A stretch of 64,000 nt of DNA from Mesorhizobium koreense (GTDB taxonomy: Bacteria; Pseudomonadota; Alphaproteobacteria; Rhizobiales; Rhizobiaceae), in the NCBI RefSeq assembly GCF_031656215.1, contig NZ_CP134228.1:1-64000 (forward strand). The letters are read 5' to 3'. The notes beneath the pieces are model-generated. The model was not told where the DNA came from, did no database searches, and was given only the letters and a program-made list of their open reading frames with translations. Within the stretch, counting starts at the first letter, position 1, and each line of letters opens with the position of its first letter. Made by a program: the position numbers and the translations under genes. Shown in pieces: positions 57,373 through 64,000 of the stretch.

Positions 57373-57792
57373 ATGGTGTTGATAACGACTTATAACAGTG
57401 AGCACTTTTCCGGCGTGGAAGCTCTCTGGGCCGAAGCATTTCCAAATGATGCGCCATGGAATGCCGCTGCCGTTTCAATCGCGGAAAAACTCCGATTCCA
57501 GCCTGACCTGATGGTAGTTGCGCTCGACGGAAACCATGTCATCGGTTCCGTGATGGCTGGCTATGAAGGGCATCGGGGATGGATTTCGCGTATAGCGGTG
57601 TTGAGCTCGCACAGAAATCGTGGTGTCGGGCGAGACCTGCTCGTAGAGGCTGAACGTCGCCTCGCGGCTCTCGGCTGCGCCAAGGTCAATCTGCAGGTCG
57701 TTGAGTCAAACTCCGATACGGTCCAGTTCTACGAAAGATCAGGCTACCGGATCGAGCCACGGATCAGCATGAGTAAGCTTCTTCCGATTTAA
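57373..57792 (+). CDS. GNAT-family N-acetyltransferase (islet gene)
   Basis: A 139-residue compact GNAT protein. The acetyl-CoA loop is RNRGVGRDLLVEAERRL (about 81-97) after ISRIAVLSSH, and the C-terminal NLQVVESNSDTVQFYERSGY closes the fold. It lies at the start of the accessory islet between cmk and aroA, in the opposite direction to those genes. Substrate unknown; acetyltransferases of this size are often mobile. Confidence 0.85.
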   Translation: MVLITTYNSEHFSGVEALWAEAFPNDAPWNAAAVSIAEKLRFQPDLMVVALDGNHVIGSVMAGYEGHRGWISRIAVLSSHRNRGVGRDLLVEAERRLAALGCAKVNLQVVESNSDTVQFYERSGYRIEPRISMSKLLPI

Positions 57793-57900
57793 CTTCCCAA
57801 ACTGGCTATCGTGGTACGTCAACGAGCGATCGCTTGCGACGCATTCTTGCCTTTCTGCCGCTAAAATCCTGACTTTTACGATCGATTTTCTCTCTGGCCA

Positions 57901-57922
57901 AATGTATCAATACTGATACATT
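57901..57922. promoter_or_regulatory. Perfect palindrome before the toxin-antitoxin relic
   Basis: Two 9-base arms, AATGTATCA (57901-57909) and TGATACATT (57914-57922), surround a 4-base spacer and directly precede the first ATG (57923) of the degraded toxin-antitoxin locus. This is the position and layout of an autoregulatory operator. Confidence 0.6.
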
Positions 57923-58289
57923 ATGTCCATGAAGGCGATTGAATGGCTTCTGCATCATCTATCTGGCGGTATTGGAAGACCGCGTTTTGGTGCTTCATGC
58001 GTTCCAGAAGAAGACACAGGCCACATCAAAGAAAGATCTCGACCTGGCTGACACGCAACAGGAGGCCGCAAACTTGAAAGCGCGCTCGGCGCTGCTCTAC
58101 GAGATTCGTAAGGCGGTTCAGCGTTGGGACATTTCTCAGGAGGAAGCCGCTAGGCGGCTCGGTCTGACGCGACCCCGCACCAATGATCTGCTGCGCGGCA
58201 AGCTCGCCAAGTTCTCGCTTGACGCGCTCGTCAACATCGCTGCCGCCGCGCATCTGGATATTGAAATCCGGGTAAGAGAGACAGCGTAA
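57923..58289 (+). pseudogene. Deletion-fused toxin-antitoxin locus (Gp49-type toxin/XRE antitoxin)
   Basis: The ATG at 57923 opens MSMKAIEWL, the usual start of Gp49/HigB-like toxins, and then runs out of frame to a stop near 58051. Another frame without ATG holds the toxin C-terminus (LVLHAFQKKTQATSKKDLDL) joined in frame to an XRE-type antitoxin: KARSALLYEIRKAVQ, QEEAARRLGLTRPRTNDLLR (helix-turn-helix) and FSLDALVNIAAAAHLDIEIR. So the middle of the toxin and the junction with the antitoxin N-terminus have been deleted. A TTG at 57939 could give a 116-residue hybrid that keeps the DNA-binding domain. The operator upstream is intact. Confidence 0.75.
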
Positions 58290-58344
58290 TCCCAAGGTGT
58301 GTCACGAAAATCGGGACATTTGCGATACGAGAGGGAAGGTACCG

Positions 58345-58947
58345 TTGAGCCAGTACGAAAGCCTTCACTCCATCTTGTTGGAAAGCCCTCTTCTCGCTCC
58401 GATCATTGAAGACTGGGAAAAACTCGAACTGCCCGATTGCTGGTTGGTCGCTGGTTCTCTCGCTCAAACCGTTTGGAACCATGTTTTCAACCTGCCGTTG
58501 GCCTACGGGATTTCCGATGTCGATATCGTCTATTTTGAGCCGCACGATCTTTCCCAAGGCACCGAGGCGCGACATGCGGCTAGAATCAGAAAGGCTTTTT
58601 CGCATCTGCCGGTATGGATCGACGTGAAAAACGAAGCTCGCGTACACCTGTGGTACGCGGCCAAATTCGGCTCTGCGATTACCCCCTACACCTCGACAGT
58701 TGATGCCATCACGACGTTTCCAACAACAGCAACCGCAATCGGCCTACGGAAATCACCCCACGGTCTGCGACTGAGTGCTCCTTTCGGTGTCGATGATCTG
58801 CTTAGGGCCGTCGTCAGACCAAACAAGAAGCAGATCAGGCGCGAAATCTACGAGGCGAAAATCTCGCGATGGATCAAGATATGGCCGAATCTTACGATCA
58901 TCGAGTGGGATGCCGATCCGTCGCAGAAGTCAGCTGCAAAATTCTAA
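58345..58947 (+). CDS. DUF925-like nucleotidyltransferase family protein
   Basis: A 200-residue protein with a nucleotidyltransferase-like pattern: LVAGSLAQTVWN (about 35-46), where the glycine-serine helix start binds nucleotide, and GISDVDIVYFE (about 57-67) with two aspartates as metal ligands. The start is a TTG 8 bases behind GAGGGAAGG; a GTG at 58297 would add 16 residues without similarity. It lies 55 bases after the toxin-antitoxin relic. Substrate and role unknown; no partner antitoxin or effector gene is beside it. Confidence 0.7.
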   Translation: MSQYESLHSILLESPLLAPIIEDWEKLELPDCWLVAGSLAQTVWNHVFNLPLAYGISDVDIVYFEPHDLSQGTEARHAARIRKAFSHLPVWIDVKNEARVHLWYAAKFGSAITPYTSTVDAITTFPTTATAIGLRKSPHGLRLSAPFGVDDLLRAVVRPNKKQIRREIYEAKISRWIKIWPNLTIIEWDADPSQKSAAKF

Positions 58948-59825
58948 GCACGCGACAGACTTTACGATAACCTGAACGGGCGTTTTCCGCCCAAGGTTGA
59001 TGGCGGCCGCCATCGCTGACGCCAGCTATTGAGCAAATATGAAAAGGACTGCTGCTTATACCGTGGACGAAATTCGGCCACAGAGCCATTGCCGTCAGAA
59101 AATCCGCTTTCAAAACAGCCACTTTGGCCGCCTTCGGACTTTTCGCAAACCGGATTTCTTCACGCCTCCCGCCCTTCCTTCATAATCCCCGTCAGTTCCT
59201 CCCATCGGGAACACCGATCATGACGGTGATTGCGTGGGGAGGAGCCGGCGCCTCCGCCTTGATGCCGACGCGACATCATGGCCGGGGAGGTTCCGTCTGG
59301 AGGTTCCCCTGGGGGCACTATGACCCCTGCGTGCCGGTAGAAGGTACACAGACCCCGGGACGAGCGCTGAACCTGTTCGGAGTGACTACCCTTCGGCAGG
59401 TTCAGGGTGAGGCTCGGGGAGCAGCGGAACAGGCGGGAACAGAAATCGCCGGACGGGCGGCCGCAAGGTCGCACGTAATTTACTAGATGAGCGAGCCTGC
59501 GGCCGCCCGTCTTTCCCGACCTTCGTTCCTGAAGGTCCGTTCTTTGACAATGGCCAGGGCCGAAGGGCAGCGTGGCGAGGACGGAGCGTGTGCAATGATA
59601 GATACGGAAAGATCACAGCCCCTTCGCACCCCCCTCTGTCCTGCCGGACATCTCCCCCTCAAGGGGGGAGATTGGCTGGCATCACCGCTTCCGCAAACCT
59701 TCAAAGCTGAAGGAAAGGGTGTAAGCGGCACGGCCGGCTGATCTCCCCCCTTGAGGGGGCGATGTCCGGCAGGACAGAGGGGGGTGCGAAGGGGCGGAAG
59801 CCTCTCCGGCTTTGAGGAAATGCCC
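58948..59825. other. Gene-free, repeat-rich stretch
   Basis: About 880 bases between the nucleotidyltransferase-like gene and aroA without a convincing gene. It contains a hairpin TGAACCTG/CAGGTTCA (59369-59405) whose right side reads into AGGGTGAGGCTCGGGG, a sequence often seen in intergenic repeats of alphaproteobacteria, and the long inverted repeat listed at 59619-59794. Confidence 0.7.
59619..59794. repeat. Inverted repeat with 54-base arms
   Basis: Arms 59619-59672 and 59741-59794 are reverse complements at 53 of 54 positions. They carry CCCTCTGTCCTGCCGGACAT and CTCCCCCTCAAGGGGGGAG-type parts, the latter being itself palindromic. The spacer is 68 bases. The right arm ends about 30 bases past the aroA stop side. 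It resembles a dispersed rhizobial intergenic element and may double as a transcription barrier. Confidence 0.85.
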
Positions 59826-61229
<1,404 letters not shown>

Positions 61230-61452
61230 CTAACACGGCTTCGGCTAGCGGTCACCCCTCGATCACAATCGGGTTTCACCCTCAAATCCGCCCGGTTCCG
61301 CCCGCTGTCGGCGCTTCGTTCGATAGGCTTTGACACAGCCGCCCGATGTGGATATGGGGACCGGACTTTTCAGAAACCCTGTTGCCGTCCCCAACCCGTC
61401 TGCGGGCGGCCGGCGCGACCGCTAAGCGCACCAGAGACGACGAGGCAGAACC

Positions 61453-61845
61453 GTGGCGAAACCTGAACTTGGCACAAAACGCATCGACCCGGAAACCGGG
61501 CGCAAATTCTACGACCTGAACAAGGATCCGATCGTTTCCCCCTATACCGGCAAGAGCTATCCGCGCTCCTATTTCGAGACGGAAAGCGACAATGCCGTCG
61601 AGGAGGAGGAAGAGGTGGAAACCAAGGAGCTCGACGAGGAGGAGGCCGATACCGAGACCGTCTCGCTCGAGGAGGCCGACGAGGAGGCGTCCGGCAAGTC
61701 CGACGACACCGTCGATCTCGGTGACGACGACGAAGAGGTCGACCTCGGCGACGAGGACGACGATACCTTCCTGGAGGAAGAGGAAGAGGACGACGACGAT
61801 GTTTCCGACATCATCGGCGTCGGCGGAGACGACGAGGAAAGCTGA
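61453..61845 (+). CDS. TIGR02300 family acidic protein
   Basis: A 130-residue protein with a conserved head KRIDPETGRKFYDLNKDP and PYTGKSYPRSYFE (about 9-41) and a long glutamate/aspartate-rich tail (about 48-130, with DLGDDDEEVDLGDEDDD). This is the TIGR02300 family, restricted to alphaproteobacteria and typically encoded next to a tRNA-Ala near aroA. Function unknown. The start is GTG, 274 bases from the divergent aroA start. Confidence 0.9.
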   Translation: MAKPELGTKRIDPETGRKFYDLNKDPIVSPYTGKSYPRSYFETESDNAVEEEEEVETKELDEEEADTETVSLEEADEEASGKSDDTVDLGDDDEEVDLGDEDDDTFLEEEEEDDDDVSDIIGVGGDDEES

Positions 61846-61847
61846 GG

Positions 61848-61893
61848 CATGTCTCCCCGAAAGCCGGAACAGCTTTCGGGGTGAAGACATGCG
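61848..61893. repeat. Rhizobial-type palindromic intergenic element
   Basis: An inverted repeat: outer arms GCATGTCT/AGACATGC and inner arms CCCCGAAAGC/GCTTTCGGGG (61855-61864 and 61872-61881), with a 3-base bulge on one side and a 7-base loop. The GCATGTC...GACATGC frame with a CCGAAA...TTTCGG core is common to intergenic palindromes of rhizobia. It may terminate the TIGR02300 transcript. Confidence 0.7.
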
Positions 61894-62023
61894 CGAAACC
61901 AAGAAGCTAAGGCGCGAAGAGCGTATCCGAAAGATCGCGATGCGCTTCAAGCGGGCGGCCCGCGCGACATCGCGGGAGAAAAGCCGGCGGCCGGGGCTTG
62001 ATCTCGCCGGACCGCCGGTTTAG
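61889..62023 (+). CDS. Doubtful small basic hypothetical protein
   Basis: A 44-residue reading frame beginning inside the palindromic element (MRETKKLRREERIRKIAMRF), strongly basic at first. It has no usable ribosome site of its own and its start belongs to the repeat. It may be a chance frame. Confidence 0.25.
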   Translation: MRETKKLRREERIRKIAMRFKRAARATSREKSRRPGLDLAGPPV

Positions 62024-62095
62024 AAGCCGCCTTCATATGGCGCGGGCCCCATCCCGCGCTTCTGTCCGCCGGGCCGAAACGCGGCTCGGCCGAGT

Positions 62096-62171
<76 letters not shown>

Positions 62172-62516
62172 ATAAATTCAATAAGTTAGCAGTAATCTGG
62201 AAACTGGCTATAAATTTTGTAGCCACATTGTAGCCAGAAGGTTGTGAGAAGCGCCATCGCGGAGCTTGCAAATCGTCCCGTTCAGTCTCATATTGCGCCC
62301 AGAGTTCCAGAGCCGGCTTCAGGTCGGTGGGGTGAAAGGAAGCCTGCTCCGCATCATCCCAAATAAGGAGTTTGCAGCATTTTCTTCGGTTAGCCTTGCT
62401 CTGTAGGCGATATGGCGCCCAGGGCAAGCAGGTGGCGAGCTGAGGAACTGGAATCGACCCACGCGGTCGAGGGCAGTTCCTTGGCGGAATATGTCCTCGG
62501 CATTCGAGGACATAAA
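62172..62516. other. Junction stretch after tRNA-Ala with TGTAGCCA repeats
   Basis: No convincing gene is seen. TTGTAGCCA occurs at 62217-62225 and again at 62228-62236 (11-base period), and an inverted TGGCTA at 62205-62210 lies before them. The tract is AT-richer than the flanking chromosome and would fit integrase/excisionase arm sites at the left end of an integrated element. A minus-strand open frame here covers part of the tRNA and is not supported. Confidence 0.5.
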
Positions 62517-62708
62517 ATGAACGATCCAATTCTTCTCGCTAGCCTTATTCTCACCGCTTTTTGCGGGGTGGGTACAATCGGCGTCGCGGTGTTATCGGCT
62601 ATACTTCCCGACGCGTCCATGGCTCCGCTAGTGAGCCAAACATTCCGGCTGCTGGCTTTTCTTTTCTCCGTTGGTGCCGGCGCGATTATCTTCAGAGCAT
62701 TAGGATAG
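62517..62708 (+). CDS. Small two-helix membrane hypothetical protein
   Basis: A 63-residue protein with two hydrophobic helices (about 4-26 and 42-60) and no charged active residues. The ATG is preceded by GAGGAC. Its size and place beside tRNA-Ala suggest an accessory or phage-related gene. No family is recognised. Confidence 0.5.
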   Translation: MNDPILLASLILTAFCGVGTIGVAVLSAILPDASMAPLVSQTFRLLAFLFSVGAGAIIFRALG

Positions 62709-62726
62709 TGCGCGATAATGAAGGAA

Positions 62727-62750
62727 CCCGCCTCCCTTTCAGGAAGCGGG
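62727..62750. terminator. Hairpin between two convergent small genes
   Basis: CCCGCCTCC (62727-62735) pairs with GGAAGCGGG (62742-62750), one mismatch, loop of six, followed by CTGGTGCTTTATT. A likely bidirectional terminator. Confidence 0.5.
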
Positions 62751-62758
62751 CTGGTGCT

Positions 62759-63034
62759 TTATTCGGCACACCAGATAAATATGCCGATCGCCATTAGGGA
62801 AAATGACGCTGGGATAAATTCTAGTATTTTGTGAACACCGACCCAGGTATGTGGGTCCGCTAGCCATGGAGACGATGCGAACTGGCTCGCGAGTCCTACC
62901 ACAGAGAGCGGCACCCATTTCCCGTCATACAGATAGGCGAAAATCTGCAAGCCGATGATAGCAAGACCAGCGAGGACAAAAACGCCCCCGAAGATAAATT
63001 GGAAAATCCGGCCGCACCGTTCAATTACGGTCAT
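62759..63034 (-). CDS. Small membrane hypothetical protein
   Basis: A 91-residue protein with two hydrophobic helices (about 10-33 and 70-88, the last ending IGIFIWCAE). The ATG follows GGGGGCGGG. A tryptophan-rich middle part (FASSPWLADPHTWVGVHK) separates them. Function unknown; likely part of the accessory element after tRNA-Ala. Confidence 0.55.
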   Translation of the reverse strand: MTVIERCGRIFQFIFGGVFVLAGLAIIGLQIFAYLYDGKWVPLSVVGLASQFASSPWLADPHTWVGVHKILEFIPASFSLMAIGIFIWCAE

Positions 63035-63135
63035 ACCCGCCCCCACAACTTTATGCCAGCCGCGATAATACCAAGCCAACGCCCCGCGGCAACAGCCGCA
63101 ACCGTTAGCACCCGCTCACGCGCGCCACGCCTCTA

Positions 63136-63459
63136 CTATATGCCCTTCTCATCGCGCCACGTTATGCGCCGCACCCATCGCACGCCGTCCAATCTGCGCA
63201 CCGTCATGGCCTCTAATTCCGCTATCGACGGATAGGCCGGCTCTACCTCCGGCCGGCTGCCTGGCTCGCATTGTTCGCAGCGCATCCGGTATTCTAAATC
63301 GTCAACCGGCACGTCGCCAAATAGCTGCAGGAGATCACCGGGCCGATAGTAGCGGGTATTGTTATGGCGCTTGCACGTCACGCGAATAAGCGCGCCGTGT
63401 TGGCTGGCGTGCGACAGCGTAAACGCTCCTTTGCGCTTCGGATAATATTGCTCCGGCAT
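63136..63459 (-). CDS. Hypothetical protein with zinc-ribbon-like cysteines
   Basis: A 107-residue protein. It contains TCKRHNNTRYYRPGDLLQLF and YRMRCEQCE, that is one cysteine at about 29 and a CxxC at about 61-64, which suggests a metal-binding knuckle. The family is a short rhizobial hypothetical of accessory regions. The ATG is in reasonable context. Function unknown. Confidence 0.55.
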   Translation of the reverse strand: MPEQYYPKRKGAFTLSHASQHGALIRVTCKRHNNTRYYRPGDLLQLFGDVPVDDLEYRMRCEQCEPGSRPEVEPAYPSIAELEAMTVRRLDGVRWVRRITWRDEKGI

Positions 63460-63551
63460 AAGGAACAGAAAGGGAACATATTCCGTAAGGAGTCAAGGGT
63501 TGACGCTCGCCGCGGTGCCGCGCATTTTGCATGCGGGTTTTAGCGGAGGGG

Positions 63552-64000
63552 ATGATGGCAGTTCTTCTGTCCAAGTTAAATCATAAGTCGGTATCTGACA
63601 CGCAACCTGGCGAGCTTTATCGCATGCCCCTTCGCGGAGAGTATGCGATCTGCGTCACTTTGGAAGTGCGCGACGGGGGACAGTTCCTCTTAGGAATACT
63701 ACGGTCTCCGTCTGTTGATCGGCCTTCATATCTAATTACGGACGGACGGATTCCGTGTGTCTCGTATGGAACGGAATGGCTGATCGAACCTGTTTATGGT
63801 GACGATAGTTTCCCGTCGAGCGGCTACGCTGAACGCACGGAGCGCGTCCTGTATTTGGCGCCGGACAGGGCATTGCTACGATTTGATCGACCGCAGACCC
63901 CCAATTCATTCGACTATGTTTTCGGTAACCTCCTCGCGGGCGGATGCATGGATCGTAGCCAAAACGATATCCCTGTAAGCCAATGGTGTGTGTGGGCATC
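63552..64000 (+). CDS. Hypothetical protein, partial at window edge
   Basis: An open frame from ATG (63552 or 63555, behind GGAGGGG) that runs to the window edge without a stop, at least 149 residues. The protein begins MMAVLLSKLNHKSVSD and contains YLITDGRIPCVSYGTEWL, with several aromatic residues and no clear family. It is a likely gene of the element after tRNA-Ala; the C-terminus is not seen. Confidence 0.6.
   Translation, partial: MMAVLLSKLNHKSVSDTQPGELYRMPLRGEYAICVTLEVRDGGQFLLGILRSPSVDRPSYLITDGRIPCVSYGTEWLIEPVYGDDSFPSSGYAERTERVLYLAPDRALLRFDRPQTPNSFDYVFGNLLAGGCMDRSQNDIPVSQWCVWA

Noticed and set aside
57939-58289. Intact XRE-family antitoxin gene
   Set aside because: There is no ATG; the N-terminal part is the tail of a toxin, so it is better explained as a deletion fusion.
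59160-59474. Minus-strand frame in the repeat-rich stretch
   Set aside because: Overlaps hairpin repeats, no ribosome site and no recognisable domain.

Overview
The window is a GC-rich alphaproteobacterial chromosome segment. Gene order (dnaA-dnaN-recF-moeB; irr/fabA-fabB-fabI; rpsO-pnp; aroA/cmk-rpsA), an Irr-type Fur regulator, a class II EPSP synthase, HWE-type kinase and typical rhizobial intergenic palindromes point to Hyphomicrobiales (Rhizobiales), most likely the Phyllobacteriaceae/Mesorhizobium side. This is inferred from gene content only. The left edge falls at the very start of dnaA, so the window may begin at the conventional coordinate 1 of a chromosome.

Layout. 0-4 kb: replication genes dnaA, dnaN, recF. 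4-8.2 kb: an inverted-repeat element, then a tightly overlapping moeB-like/GNAT/aconitase-X (two subunits) operon and a convergent D-2-hydroxyacid dehydrogenase. 8.4-12.4 kb: SH3 protein, irr, and the unsaturated fatty acid set fabA-fabB-fabI. 12.5-21.3 kb: a GGDEF/EAL protein, an RsmC-like methyltransferase and the translation/RNA block rbfA-truB-[HWE kinase]-rpsO-pnp, here without infB next to rbfA. 21.5-30.4 kb: accessory metabolism (PagL-like lipid A deacylase, LysR regulator, 5-FTHF cyclo-ligase, an orphan cytochrome oxidase subunit I with a Tim44-like protein, DUF488-XdhC, a DadA-type dehydrogenase, two tandem Rnk-type proteins). 30.6-39.1 kb: a complete branched-chain-type ABC importer (binding protein, two permeases, two ATPases) with divergent RpiR regulator and class III aminotransferase, and a convergent amidase. 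39.1-48.9 kb: housekeeping (tRNA-Leu, gpmA, dapB, an MsbA-type exporter, glucokinase, MepA, DUF992, an SDR protein, queG, GST). 49-57.2 kb: uppP, an NDUFA9-like protein, an MscS-channel/2Fe-2S membrane protein operon, rpsA, cmk. 57.2-59.8 kb: a small accessory islet between cmk and aroA with a GNAT, a deletion-scarred toxin-antitoxin locus, a nucleotidyltransferase-like gene and repeat elements. 59.8-62.2 kb: aroA, a TIGR02300 acidic protein and tRNA-Ala(GGC). 62.2-64 kb: small AT-richer hypothetical genes that look like the left end of a tRNA-integrated element running out of the window.

How parts work together. The fab genes supply and elongate the cis-unsaturated acyl chain and complete the elongation cycle. 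The liv-type importer, aminotransferase and amidase look like a catabolic unit for an unidentified amino or amide compound under RpiR control. LysR probably controls both its right-hand neighbour unit and the DUF488-xdhC unit, because the same two-block motif lies in front of both. No complete new defence or biosynthetic system is evident. The most unusual items are the 2Fe-2S/haem-type membrane protein paired with a mechanosensitive channel, the orphan oxidase subunit, the shared LysR-type motif, the toxin-antitoxin relic with intact operator, and the repeat cluster beside tRNA-Ala.
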